Shown here piece by piece: positions 16,101 through 27,875 of a stretch of DNA of 64,000 nt. Each line of letters opens with the position of its first letter. The stretch's first letter is position 1. The DNA is from Moniliella sp. 'wahieum' (taxonomy: Eukaryota > Basidiomycota > Moniliellomycetes > Moniliellales > Moniliellaceae): positions 131,501 through 195,500 of the forward strand of contig RSEE01000098.1 of the NCBI GenBank assembly GCA_003971905.1. Direction: 5' to 3'. Both the position numbers and the translations under genes were made by a program. The notes beneath the pieces were generated by a model, which was not told the DNA's origin, made no database searches, and saw nothing but the letters and a program-made list of their open reading frames with translations.

Positions 16101-16645
16101 TCGTCCGGTTCGGGTGGTTCGAGTGCCATGCTCTCGTTGCCTGGACCGACTCGGGGGGGGACGAAGGTCGCTTGATCTCCCACTCCAACTCGCCTTCCTC
16201 ATCGGCCACAATGTCCAGGCCGTAGCGGGGCTCGCACCGTGTCAGCTCAGGAAGTGGCGGGTGCTCGAGGTCAAGGGAGTGCTGTGTGGCGGGGTGGTGG
16301 CACTGTGCACAGTCCAGAGCGAGGCACGGGAGGCGCGGGTGGACGAGCTGTAGCGCGTCGAGCCACTGTACCGGGCGGCACCACCGAAGCGCGAGGCCGG
16401 ATCAGTGGCCTGCGGTGGGGGTTGGTGTGGTAGTGGGACGGGGCGGGGCAGGGGAGTGTACATGAGCGGACGCTTGTCGGCCGTGTCGGGAGGGCGGGGC
16501 GCATGTGGGGCGGGGGCGAGCCTAGCGGCGGCGGGGACAGGTGGCCGTGGATGGGAAGCGACGGTTGGAGGGCAGGCAGCGATGGAGACGCGGTCGCGGT
16601 GGGAGCGCATGAGCCACGGGACGGACTGCGGCTGGGGATGGCCAT
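13164..16645 (-). CDS. Leucine-rich-repeat Rho guanine nucleotide exchange factor (LRR-DH-PH)
   Basis: A Rho-family GTPase activator, cytosolic or cortical. From the N-terminus: a Pro-rich region, an acidic ADEEGELEWEIKR segment (about 16205), then leucine-rich repeats (15900-15560: LLTLDVSDCILTRMP, LRELNVSRTPL, LQVLIWDST, LTVLSLENNRL, LSVLHLEGNPL). A basic linker follows, then a DH domain starting RILLELLRSEESYVKGL (about 14555), continuing through VFVEHAALLRMYASF and ending in the diagnostic LPVQRIPRYQLMLEEL (13945-13895). A PH domain follows (YLHGRMGLLVQPHRKLV near 13725; VRLRDSKSIYYLSAASP near 13250; final helix AWANDFAQTVEAV). Frame changes near 15960, 15400, 14190, 13870 and 13730 join otherwise continuous domains. 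The stop at 13164 overlaps a GTAAGT, so a further exon is possible. The start at 16645 is a guess. Confidence 0.8.
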
Positions 16646-19600
16646 GGTTGTGTGTGCCACGAGGAGGAGGAGGAGGAGGGGGGAGGTGGTGGTGGTGGTG
16701 GTGGAGGGGGAGGGGAAGGGGAAGGGAGCGCAGCAGCGAGCAGGAAGAAGAGGCGAACGACCGCCCAACCAAGCGCGCCAGAGCGAAGCAACGCAACGGC
16801 AACGCCCAGGTGCCGGCCTCCCCTGTCTTGCGTGTATCTCAGGTCCCCTGATCGGCCTGGTTAATGATTATCGATTAATGACGTTAATGACTGCTCACCG
16901 GTCGCCGCTCACTGGTCGCCGCTCAGTGCGTCCCAACGCAATAGAGCGCAAAGCTTAAAGCAGAGGAGACGACGCGGAGCACACTGGCGCCGTTCGGGGA
17001 GGATCTGTGCAGGCACAGCAGCACACAGCCGTGGGCGCGGCGCCGCCCGCCCCGCCCGCGCCGTCGTCCCTGTCACCCGGTCGCCGCGTCACCCATCATC
17101 CGTCACACTGTGGCGCCTATCGCCAACGCACAGCGCCAGTGTCGAGGTGCTAGCCACTGACCATCCCGAATCGTCCTCACATCATCTCACACCCCCGCTG
17201 TATAGAAACAGGCAACAAGCGCCTCAGGAACCGTCTACACGTCTGATCAGGAACTGCTGGCCTGCAGACCCTGCCTACCCTGCCTGTCGTCCCTAGGGGG
17301 CTCCTGTTTTCTTTTGCACCGCGTGTGGACATACAAGCGGATGATCGTAGGATCAGTAGTGCGTTGAGCACGGTTGAATGATCGATGAAAACGGTAGGTT
17401 TACGTTGCTGTTGGCCGATCGTTGCGCGTTGACCCGATTGACCACGTTGAACGTTGACACGTTGACCACCATCCCCCCCTCCGCTGAGGCTCAGCACTCA
17501 CAGCCTCAGCGCTGCGCTATAGGGTCGAGGGTCGCACGCCACATGTCACATGTCACATGTCACACATGTCACAACTAAGAAGACCTAAAGATCTTGCCCT
17601 GGCCCTACGGCAGGCCCTGGCCCCACGTCGACTCCACGAGGTTTCCCACCACCCCTTTCCTCGTTTGCCCTATCGGGAAAACTTGTTTTGCGCACAGCGT
17701 ACGCGGTGGGTATATATTGGCGAGACCTGCCTATAGCACCGTGCTCTCGCCTCTCAGATCTGAGATCTGATCCACGACAGCGTTCGGCACGGAGAAGTCG
17801 CCGGACTCGGTGGCAACACGCTCCACCTGCTCCTGTGGCTCCTGAGGTCAGGGCACAGCCTACTGAGTACTGAACGTTCAGTGTGAACGCTGAGCCGCGG
17901 GGAGCAATCCACACCCCATCCCCTAGCTGGGGTGTTCCCTGGCCCCCGTCGGTCCTACTTTTTTTCTTGTCCTAGTACTGTTGCGACGGTAACTGGACTT
18001 CACCGATCGCGGTGCCCTTACGGCCTACTATGCTCACTACCCCCGAGGCTCCGCGGGCTGCCAAGACGCTGATGCAGCGTAACCACGTAAGCCAACGACA
18101 CAGTATTAGCCTTTCCTGCTGCAGTCCTCGTCCTGCTTCCTACGACCAACACCCACCTCTCGCCCGCAATGTCTTTTCCCGCTCTCTATTCACGTGACGC
18201 GTGAAGCTCGACTCCACACTCCATCACAGCAAATGATAGACGGTTGAACGGAATGCGCAGTATGCAATGTTCAATTCGTGGGGGGCCGTGTTACGTAACA
18301 TGCGAGGTCGTGTGGCGCTGCCCCACTGCTGCGCCGCGGGTCGGACTAGCAGTGCCCTGCCGGCTCCACAGCCCCACCAGCTCCACCAGGTCCACCTGGG
18401 CTCTTTCCGTCTCTCGATCTCCGCGCCATCGACCATCGCTCCCGACGTTTGTTGTGTATTGCTTGGGTGCACATGGCGCAGAGTGTGTACGGGTCCATGG
18501 AAAAGAAAAGTCACTCGCTGGTCCTTTCTGTCGGTCGGGTCGACCGGGGTTTTGTGTTCAGAGAAAAATCCGGAGTGTGGGGCCACATATTATCCTTGTG
18601 ACACTGCACCCTCTCTTCGACATCTGTGCATCTCACTGGAGATCACCGCTCAGCGCTTCAGCGCCACAGGCAAACAAACACGCTGACTGCACTTAGTAGT
18701 TGCCACTTCACAAGCTGCAACACTCTCCCCCTCAGTGATACCAAGTTACACCAGTACAAAACATCCCCTCAAAGTTGCCGAGGGCTAGAGTATGGGGTGC
18801 CACTTGGCCCCGCCAGGCTGAGTGGGGCGGGGGAATATGGGCTGTATCTATATACTGTACTAAGGAAGTAAGCAAACCATCGTCACTCGTAGCGCAATAT
18901 GGATTGTGGCTACAAAAAAGTCACAAGACCAAAGGGAGCAGGGGTCTCAGGGAAGAGGAGAAACGTACGTGAGCATTGCAAACTAAGATACTACCAAAGT
19001 GGGGCCAATCGAATCCCATTCTCTTTTGCCACAACGAAGAACTGTGCCACAACGAAGAACTATTAAATACCGAAGTACTATTGGATCCAGTCTTGCCAGA
19101 CGAATAACAAAATGCAAAGCAGGCAAGGAAGTGGAGAACGAAAAGATATGACGCCACACAGCGATGAGGAGGTGCGATACAATGGATGTGGAGACGTCTA
19201 GGACGAACTGCGCTATTCAAATACGTAGCCTAGAGAATGAACTGTACTAGTGCCAGGCGGGTTAGAAGGGGCCACAGCTATTTGGAGGATTCTGTGTGCA
19301 TAACAGCCGAAAGCGGCTGGTATATATTGAACCACACAACGTTCTTCAATTATTAATGAGGGATCAATGACAAACGGATCAATGACGGACAAATTATACG
19401 CCTTTGGCCCTCAGGTGTATACCTTGGTCATGTGGAATGAGCGGTGGCGGTGTGGAGTCAAGTTAAAGAGGGTAGATGTACAGTTTGGTATAGGAGTGAA
19501 GCTTGAAGAAGCAATAGTTCTTCCTTTTAGAGAATGCATTTCGTATGGTGGTGACTGAACCGCATCGGAGCGGATTGAGGTGGGGGAGGGGAACCTTCTC

Positions 19601-20632
19601 CTTGAGACACAAAGGTTGAGAACGGAACTGTTAGAAGCACTACCTCTATAGCAAGTGTTTACATATATCCACAGTTTAAGGCATGTGGTCCTTTTCCAAC
19701 GTTTGTGGTTTCTTTGGGCACAACCTTAACTATCAAGGATTTGAGGTCGCGAAAGATGTGTGAGCACTGAGGGTCAAGGCAAACGGCACCTTTTGAACTG
19801 AGAGAGAATGAAACTCCACTCACAGAGGAATCTGACTGACTGAGATGCTTTCGTGATGTTCTCAGAAAACTTGGGTGTGGAAAGAAGTTTGCACATGATA
19901 CGGTTTCATGAAGGTGCCCAATTATCTGATAGTCCTACCTCCTTTTGTTTGTGTCCCTGCAGTGTTTTGCAGCTTTCGCCCAATGGCGAACCTCAAATCC
20001 CCCATCCCACCTTCTTCTATATACTGGGTCAGATCGTGACATGCACAATGCCTTCTATTATCTATGTAGCAGGCTATACAAGGCGTATAGTCTACAACGC
20101 TCCACAACAATCCTAATAGACGTGATCAAAGCAACCATTCGCGAGCTTCTTCCCGCAACTGTGGACACTAGGGCAGGACAGCTCTCGACTCAAACCTATT
20201 GGCTGATGCGGCATGCCATACGGACTGGTAGTGGGACTGCTGATGAACTGTTTTTTTTTCGCTGTTTTTTTCGTGGCTGGGGTCTCTCGGCATAATAATC
20301 GCCCTGGCTCGCGTCTGGCTGTGAGTGGAATATGTTGCTGTGACTTTCTCTCTGATGCAGGGGGGGGGGGGGGGGGGGGCATATAGTAAGCTAATAACAC
20401 GCTAAAGAAGGAGATAACTGAGCGGACCAGAGCGCAGGAAAGAAGACTTATCACCACACAATAGAGATCAAACACTTGCAAACCGTCCCATTTCATCGGT
20501 ACAGTCACTCCTCTTTGAGGAGTGACCAAGCGTCCTTCTTCTCTCCCTTCACCTGCCCTTTCGTCGGCTGTTCCCTCGCCCTGCCCGCTTTCTGCCTCCC
20601 CACACACATGATGGTACATCGACTGCGTGTCG
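16646..20632. other. Gene-poor stretch with dispersed short repeats
   Basis: About 4 kb without a supportable gene. Base composition becomes more AT-rich from about 18600. It holds several short tandem palindromic units: TTAATGA/ATCGAT types (16860-16890), ACGTTGA (17443-17468), CTGAGGC (17476-17515), ACATGT (17540-17573) and AGTACT (17862-17883). A 20-base G run lies at 20360-20379. Open readings such as 18224-18586 (minus) and 19367-19558 (plus) have no recognisable domain. Confidence 0.5.
20360..20379. repeat. Poly-G tract, 20 bases
   Basis: An uninterrupted run of 20 G, the longest homopolymer seen in the window. True length is unreliable given the homopolymer error pattern. Confidence 0.9.
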
Positions 20633-21464
20633 TTAGAAAATATTGCATCCACACACCTCCATTACGGCACTGCCACGGCTGCAGAGCACCCACTGCCACC
20701 CATGTCCCGCGTTGTCGTCTCGACGGACCGTCAAGGGCATCGGGGGTTCGGATCTATCGACTCTGATTAGCTGAATGCTTTGAGTATGATGAACGGTGTC
20801 ATCGTCCATCAGCTGATGCGCGGAAACGCGGAAGGCGCTTGAACGTTTTGTCATCTATGATTCCGCGGCTATACAGATGCGACACAACAGAGAGTCCATG
20901 TCTGTACTGAGCAACATCCACGATTTCTTGGCCTCGAGTCCACTCCTGGATCAAACTCATCGTGGCCGAATTTCGTTCGCTCTCATTGAGGCATTCCACT
21001 AGTATACAGATGTTACATCGCAGAAAGCGGGGGATAGCCAAGTGAGGCTTACGTGAATGATCGTTCTGGCAGAAAATCATATATTTGAGACGCAAACGAA
21101 TCTGTGAGAAGAGAAGGTGTGTTGAAAATACCGTAAATCAGTGACGACGTCTCATACGTCTCACGTTCTACTTCCCATCACATGTCACATTTTGCATCAG
21201 TGCAGGGCTCCCACAAATCTGCGGTCTTCCCTTACCTGATCGCAGGTCTTCAATGGCAGCGCTTTCTTTTTGCATTTTCTCCACCCTCAGTCCCCTGCTA
21301 TTGGCGTGTTGGGGAGGGTCTCGCGCGACGAATGCAGAAGTCGGATCGAAGAGGGTGTAACAGTCGGGACTAAACGAGGGAGACCAAGGTCCTGTCAGAG
21401 GCGGGGGGAAAGGCAAGATCGTTCGTGGGAGGAAACAGAAGCATCGGGCAGAGAACAGAAGCAA
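20633..21464 (-). CDS. Possible spliced gene of unknown function
   Basis: Not recognised. The minus strand has coding-like stretches with canonical splice signals. One piece (about 21460-21263) includes YTLFDPTSAFVARDPPQ and ends at GTAAGG. A TTCTCACAG acceptor leads into a short exon with IRLRLKYMIFCQNDHS, which ends at a GTAAGC donor near 21052. After a TACTAG acceptor near 21000, a longer exon carries LNESERNSATMSLIQEWTRG, QEIVDVAQYRHGLSVVSHLY and, after a frame change near 20830, QLMDDDTVHHTQSIQLIRVD, then a stop at 20633. Amino-acid composition is balanced, unlike the surrounding antisense artefacts. The phase across the first intron does not fit without an indel. It may be a degraded gene. 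Start unknown. Confidence 0.33.
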
Positions 21465-22180
21465 AAGGGAAGGGAAGAGCGAGAGACACAGGATGCAGAA
21501 TTGGACATTGGAGCGAGCTTAGTCATTCGGTGACAGAGGGGGCAGGATGGTCCAAGCACGCCGATATATATAAGCATCACTGGTAGCATTGTCACACTCA
21601 TCACGACAAAGAGAGTACACTTTTGCCGTCTTTCTCAGGGATCTCACGGGCCACATCCGTGCACTCATCAAATTGTGAGTCCTGAGTCAATTTGACGGTG
21701 TAACTTCGGGAGACTCACATCGATACTCTGATAAATGTCCGTGTGCTGGTCTGAGAAGCTAAGAGAAGAGGAGCGCGCGAGATGCGTGTGGAAAAGAGCC
21801 CCCCCACCCCACCCTCTCCTCCCCCATCCTGTTGGCTTGACCGTTTACCCCCTGTTGTGATTAATTGTGGTCGCCGCCGACCCTATAAACTCGGGCATCA
21901 CATGTTTTTTTTCTGACAAGTATCCCTTTTTAGTCGACTGCAACTGAGGTTGTGAATCCTCTGCCAAGTAATGAAGGCCCTCTTGTTTGTCCCTTGGAAG
22001 GGCAAAGAAGAGGTGTGCACAGTGTGGCAATTTAAAAGCTCAGATCCTTCTACTCTCCTTTCTACTCCAACGGGTCTTCTATACCACATACCACCACAAC
22101 CTTTCTTCGCTACGAAAACGGGCAGTTTTTCATCTTGTGGCCTGTTCAGAGCTGCTTTTATCCCTGCCGCGTTTCTACTG
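21465..22180. other. Intergenic upstream of the RING gene
   Basis: No clear gene. TATATATAA at 21563-21571 and pyrimidine-rich tracts could be promoter elements but are not specific. The first part of a spliced 5' end of the RING gene could lie in 21970-22180. Confidence 0.35.
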
Positions 22181-22806
22181 ATGCGCTTCTCTTCTCATTC
22201 GTGCGACGACCAGAACGATCTGGAGAACCGGTTCGCAAATCGAGCCGACGAGAGAAACAAGGAACCAGAAGAGATGGTGGATGCTGGGTACAGCGATCTG
22301 GACTGTTGCATTTGTCTCCATCCCCCGAACCAACTGTTTGGGCTGTTGGATTGCTGCGAGCACGCATTTGTTGGACGTGCATTCGGCTGTGGCGTGCCAT
22401 GCCGCGCGACGAAGGACGCCCAGGAGAATGGGAATGGGAAGGCGAGGGGGAGGGCAAGGGCAAGCAAGGGCGTCGGCCCAAATGGGGATCAAGACCAAGG
22501 GGATCGGCACCGACAGTGTCCCACATGTGGACGGCATGCCAAGGCGGTGATGCCATCAGATGTGTTGGTGACAGGGGCCGAGAAGCAAGCGATGATGCGG
22601 TGGTTTATGATTGGTTCCGTCGTCAGTGCGGGAGGTATGGCCAGTATGTCGATGTCGAGGATGCGTACGACGCTTATTATGACAACCGTGTCCCACGCCG
22701 GAATCAGCTCCCAGGAGTGTACCCGCCCGACGGCAAGATGACCGCCGTTACCAGCTTGTACCGCTCCTTTTGCCTGGACCACAAAGGCTATTACGTGTCC
22801 AAGTAA
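22181..22806 (+). CDS. Makorin-like RING finger protein, putative E3 ubiquitin ligase
   Basis: The protein has a C3HC4-type RING: DCCICLHPPNQLFGLLDCC (about 22305-22360), EHAF-CWTCIRLWRA (22355-22395) and, after a low-complexity Gly/Lys/Glu insert, CPTCGRHAKAVMPSDVLV (22515-22575). The spacing FGLL.xC.H.FC..CIRxWR and the CPxC..x(V)xPS continuation resemble makorin-type RINGs. No CCCH zinc fingers are visible in the part that can be read. The C-terminus is YDWFRRQCGRYG, PGVYPPDGKM, HKGYYVSK, then a stop. The frame shifts at 22367 (TTT where TTTT restores C-W-T-C) and twice more downstream, so the insert and tail are assembled from three frames. The first Met is uncertain (22181 or 22274). Substrate unknown. 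Confidence 0.65.
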
Positions 22807-24697
22807 CACACCCTCAGTGTCTTGCTTCTCTCTCTCTCTCGCCTTTTCTTTCTGTCGACTTGGTTCGGTTTCGATTGGTTGGCTGTATGATATGCCTCAC
22901 TTCTCCGATGTATTGACCCTCGCATCACGGAGTGGGAACTATATATGTTTCTGGATGATGATCTCTTCCTCTTCCTTCTTATATCTTTACCTTCTTCCCT
23001 CCGTCGTCAATCTGTGCCCATCGCAGACTATATGATTGGATGTTGGGGGAGGGGGGCATTGATATAGTGGTGGTGCATAATAACTAAAGCGTACTTTGTA
23101 TACTATTAGTAGTACCTATAGTTTCGATAATCGTAGTGTACAACTGTGAAGGCTCATCCTACCTTCCCGCCCGATCGAACCGTGCATCACATTGATCTGC
23201 CACACCTCCAATGAGCACGGGAATCTTCACCATATACTACTACGGAAACGCGCACGCAACATAGCGCGTGGTCGAGTCATGATCCGTCTCGTCCCTCGAC
23301 ACTGTCTCTTCCCACCCTATATAGGCTAGTTGAACTAGCAACTCTTCTTACGGTTGAGAGATCTCGTTTTTGTTGTTGTTACTAGGAATACGGCTCGTCC
23401 CCCTGATACCGACAGATGAACTTCATTGGCTGGGTCCAGAGAGCTGATGCCTGTGAGCATTGCTATTTACTCAGTCTGCGCTCATCATTGCTACTGGCGA
23501 AGGCTGTGGCGCCACACTGGTGTAGTGACGCCGGTAGCCCAAGCCGACGGATCCTTCCGTGCATAATTCCATCCAATATTCCTTCGTGGACAGGAGTATT
23601 ATTTAACAGCCTCTGCTCTCCAGTGGTCTTTTACAAAGGCCTGCTGCGCTGCAATGTCTGATGCATCTTCAATGGTTCCGGTCGTGCACGTGTCGATAAT
23701 CGATAATCGATAATCGTTGGAAGGTGTGAGATCTGATATCGGCAACAAGAGGGATTCGCTCAAGTAGTACATACGTACTACTTTCCCGCGGGGGGTCGCC
23801 CAGCGGCACCTCAGGCTGAGGCCCAGCGCCCAGGCCACTCAGCGGTGGTCGGAAGGCGACGCCAGGATCAACATCTCGCATGTCAACGTTCAAACTCGCT
23901 AAGCGCTACTAGCCGCTCACCAGCACCCCACTCCATCCAATATCCATCCCAGCCAGACCCTCCAGCTGCGCCCGTTCGCACCGGTGACGTCAGCTGCCAC
24001 CTGCCACGCGCCAGCGCGCGCCAGCCCTCCGCTTGCCAACACCACGTGGTCGAGACGACTCGATGACTCGATGACTAGTCGATGACTGGTCTGACTCCGC
24101 CACGTCCCAGGTTCCTCCAAGCCCCCCAAGAACCCTCCCCACATATACATACTGCTCCTACATACAACCGTCTATCGGACCCTCGACACGCGCTTTTTCG
24201 GCGGGTATTAGATTGTTCGTATTCGCAAGCGCCACCTGAGCGCCTATACGCGGCGCGAAGCTCACAGAGGCGGGTGCTGAGTACTCGGTGTACGCGTACT
24301 CGATCATTATCTCACCCACCCACGCATGCCATCTGTTGATACCCCGCGGGGAAACCGCCGCTGAAGCGTTTTGAAGCCCCCAGCAGAAGACGCGCGGGGG
24401 CGCCGGGGCAGTGGAAGCGCCCCAAGCCCCGCGGGAACAAGACATCGGACATTGGAGGTCGGGCGTCGGAGTGCAGCCGCCCGGCGCCTCAGCTGCTCGC
24501 ATCGCCCCACATCACATGTCACATGTCCACAGCGCGCGCGCATGGCACCAGTGCCTCCGTCGATAAGACTCCAGCAGCACGCGTCTCTGGCTTATATTGT
24601 TACTGCTGTGCGGATATTATACACACCGTTGCCTCCGTCGGCGTACAAAGTGCTGTCTCTGCTCGCCTCCGCCACCACCCTGCCCCCCCCGCCGCGC
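22807..24697. other. Intergenic
   Basis: No supported gene. It includes ATCGAT-based tandems (23693-23716), a CCTCAGGCTGAGG block (23806-23845), GACTCGATGACTCGATGACT (24054-24075) and an ACATGT tandem (24511-24528) about 170 bp before the transcription factor start. Confidence 0.45.
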
Positions 24698-27320
24698 ATG
24701 CCCCCGCCGCTCGTGCCCGACGCGGCACACGCGTTCCCCTGCCTCACGTGCGGCAAGCGCTTTGCCCGCGAAGACCTCTCCGCCGCCACGTCGTCCGCGA
24801 GAAGCGCTCGCCGCCATCCCGCGTCTGCCGCGACAAAAGTCCTGCATCGAGTGGCGCGCACAAGAGCAGGTGCGACCTCAACTTCCCCTGTGGCCGCTGC
24901 TGCAAGAAGGACCGACACTGTGTGCGCACTGAGCCCCTCCTCCTTCCTACTCTCCCTCTGGTCTCCGCGCCCTGCCTTTCGCCCCTCCTGACGTCTCTGG
25001 CCAACTGATCCCCCCTATCGCGTGTGCCCTCGCAGGAGTATGCGGCCAACTCGGCGGGAGAGATGCGCGCCCGCGCCATCACCGCCGCCATGGCGCTCCA
25101 GCTGGATCCCCTGTTTGCACCGCCGCGCCATCGTGGCAGCCAGGAGGAGAGCGACGACAACAGCTCCTCCTCGTCTCCGCCGCCGGGCGCGACGACGGAG
25201 AAGATGCCGGCCGGTCTTCCCTGGCCCGACGTCTCTTCTTCCCTCGCCCCCCTTTCGCCCCCGCCTGCGCCGTCTTTGCCCCGGTGCCCCATCGCACGCC
25301 CCCCGCCGCACCCAAGGAAACTCCTCCCGCCTGGCTGCTCGACGACCAGACACGCCCTACCTTGGTGCGGCCCAGCCGCTGCCCCTGCTCGCGACAGCCG
25401 CGGCTCCCTGAGCCTCGCCTCCTCCTCCGCTGCCCGCCTGGAACCCGTGCCGCTGCCGCCCGTCACGCCACCCCCCCGCCCGAGTCTCTCGCCCGTGGGG
25501 CGCGCTCCCCAACGCCTTCCCCCGCCACGCCCCATCCACCTCCATCGCCCCGCTGCGTCCGCAGTTGGCTCCCATTCTCACCGCCCCACCTCTTCCCCCC
25601 CGGGCGCGCCGGGACGCTGTCCGAGCGCGGCCTGTCGGCATTACATGTACCCTCGGCATTGTTCAAGGAGACGTGGCTCGCGGAGCCTGTCCTGCCTTCG
25701 CCCAGCCAGCGCGTACGGGCCCTTTTCAGCAGTGCGCGACGCCCTCGGCGCCTCCTTCACCTTCCCTTCCTTTCCCTCGGCGCTGGATCCCTCGTCCAAC
25801 ACCGCTCCCGAGCTGGACAACTTGGAAGTAGGACCGCCTTTTGGATCTACCCCCATCGATCTCACCCTCCTCCTGCACGCAGCAGACCCAACTGGGCCCC
25901 GTTACGGTCCCCGCTACCGTCAGCTCGCTTGTCCCGACCCCGACTCTAGCGGCAGCAACCGGAACCGCAGCCGTTGTGGCTCCGGCGCCGCCGTCGCCTC
26001 GGCCCAGCGACGACGCCCAAGCGCACACAGCCAGTGTCGCACGGCAAATCTGGCAGTACGGGCTGGGTGGGTCAGGGGAGATGGTAATGACGCTTGCGCG
26101 TGCAGCGGCTTCGCAACTAGTGACGTACCCTACGCTCATGGTCCTTCCCGATTCCACCTCGCCCGTGCCGCCGTTCGTGTTCCGGCCCTGGCTCAGGCGA
26201 GTGCAGCGCGACTTGCCGGAAAGCTTGGCTATTGCACGTACCGTCCTGGCTGGGTACCTGGTCCGCTTGCCCTCTAGCCTGGCTACCGTCTGGACCAACG
26301 TGGCGCGCCAATTGCGTCATCTTATTCAGCGTACTCCGTACCTGGCTGCCGGGGACAACCTCGGATTGTTTGCTGCCACCGCTGCCCTCTGGCTCTACCT
26401 CGTCCTCGTCCTCTTGACTGAGGACGCGGCGGCAGAAGAGGCGATTGATCACCAGACCATCAACGCGGGCCTCTTGTCCCTCTCCACGTTGGCACGCAGC
26501 TTGAGCCTTCGCGTGCGCCAGTACGATGCCCAGGTGCGCTCCCACCCAACCGCGGAGAACACGGACACAAGCATGAACACGAACACGAACATGAACACGA
26601 ACACGAACATGAACACGAACACGAACATGAACACGAACATGAACGGCACGAGCAGGAGCAAGGGCATGGACATGGACATGGACTTTGCCACCTGGGGGTT
26701 ACTCGAGTCGATGCGGCGCACCCTGTTTGCCGCCTACACCTTCTCGTCCTGCAGCGTCTGCGGTACGACGGGCAGGAGGTGCAGCGCGGCTTGGCTGGGT
26801 GCCGAGCTGGTGCTCGACGGGCCCTGCCCGCGGGGGAGGAAGTGTTTAGTGTGACGAGCGAGGCAGAGTGGGTCGCAGCGCGTTCCCGCGCCCACGCGAG
26901 ACTCGCACCGGCTTTGCGCCGCCTCGCTGCCGCGCCAGATCAACTGGAATCGGCAACGGAACCGGACACGGGAAAGGAACCGCACCCGCACCCGCAACTG
27001 CAACTGCAACTGCAACCGGGAAATAAGGACAAGGAGGGGAACCACCTAGGTCCCCCGCCAGACCAGGTCGAGTGGCCCACGCTTCGCCACCTCGTGCACG
27101 CCCGCGCCCAGTTGGATTCGCATTCGCATTCGGATCCTCATTCGCAGGTGGCGCCGTGGCACGAGTGGTTTGGTCACGCCGACGAGTTACCAATGTGGTG
27201 CTGGCGTCCGCTGGGCTTGGATGGGCGCGAGGTGGGCAGCCTTGACCCCGACCTCGGACCCCGGGCCCCGGGCGCCCATCGTTCTTCTTTGGTTGACGTC
27301 TTGGGGGGGGGCTGGCAGTA
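24698..27320 (+). CDS. C2H2 plus Zn2Cys6 fungal transcription factor
   Basis: Nuclear regulator. The N-terminus has a C2H2 finger (CLTCGKRFARED then RRHVVREKR, 24740-24800) directly followed by a Zn2Cys6 cluster (KSC, AHKSRCDLNFPCGRCCKKDRHC, 24835-24921), an arrangement typical of fungal C2H2/Zn2Cys6 regulators. A 114-nt intron (GTGCGC at 24922 to CGCAG at 25035) splits the cluster from EYAANSAGEMRARAI. After a long Pro-rich region comes a helical part resembling the Fungal_trans region: FVFRPWLRRVQRDLPE (26180), WLYLVLVLLTEDAAAEE (26390), GLLSLSTLARSLSLRVRQYD (26470), WGLLESMRRTLFAAYTFSS (26692), and VFSVTSEAEWVAAR (26840), near the usual LPCxxxxWxxxxxxEW position. It contains a Met-Asn-Thr-Asn repeat. 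Several frame changes occur at C-rich runs. The C-terminus near 27320 is approximate. Regulated genes unknown. Confidence 0.78.
26571..26645 (+). repeat. In-frame AACACG/ATGAACACG microsatellite encoding Met-Asn-Thr-Asn
   Basis: Tandem 6/9-bp units inside the transcription factor give repeated MNTNTN residues. Units stay in multiples of three, so the frame is kept, consistent with a translated low-complexity linker. Confidence 0.9.
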
Positions 27321-27875
27321 CTCAGTACACTCAGTACTCAGTACTCAGTCGCCCTGTCACGTCACGCGTCACCTGGCATATGTGCATGTCCTGTTGTCTC
27401 GTAACGATTTCTTGTACACAGTAACTAGTAACATCCCAATCAAAAGCTCATGGCGATGCATCGGTCTTGGGTCTCCCCTTCGCTGCTTATTGGTTTGTCG
27501 CCTGTCCCATCGATCCCTCTCTTGTCGGCTTTGCAACGGACGTTCTCTCTCTTTTGCGAAAGGAGGTGTAGATGGCCACGTTCAGGGGGCGGGGCAGGGG
27601 CTGGGAATGCGATGGTCACCGACGGTGGGCACGCTAAAGTATGGTATGGGAAAGAAAGGAGGAAGCGTGGTGCGTCACAATTGGTGCAGTGAGAGTCGAA
27701 GGGACAGGGGGGGCGATCTGGAAACTGAGGGGAGAGGATGATGCATGGCTATCTACAAAGCAGAGAGAGAGGTATACTTGTGCGATATACTATGCAGGGA
27801 ATGACTTCCTTCCTTCCTTGCCTACTGTCCCAATAGAACAGCTATTTTTGCGTCCACCTCGCACCAACGCCCCGA
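27321..27875. other. Intergenic between convergent genes
   Basis: Begins at an AGTACT tandem (27317-27350) following a G-run. No gene seen; probable 3' regions of the transcription factor and kinase. Confidence 0.4.

Noticed and set aside
20113-20652. 179-codon minus-strand reading across the poly-G tract
   Set aside because: Contains a poly-Pro run produced by the G tract; the frame depends on an unreliable homopolymer length.
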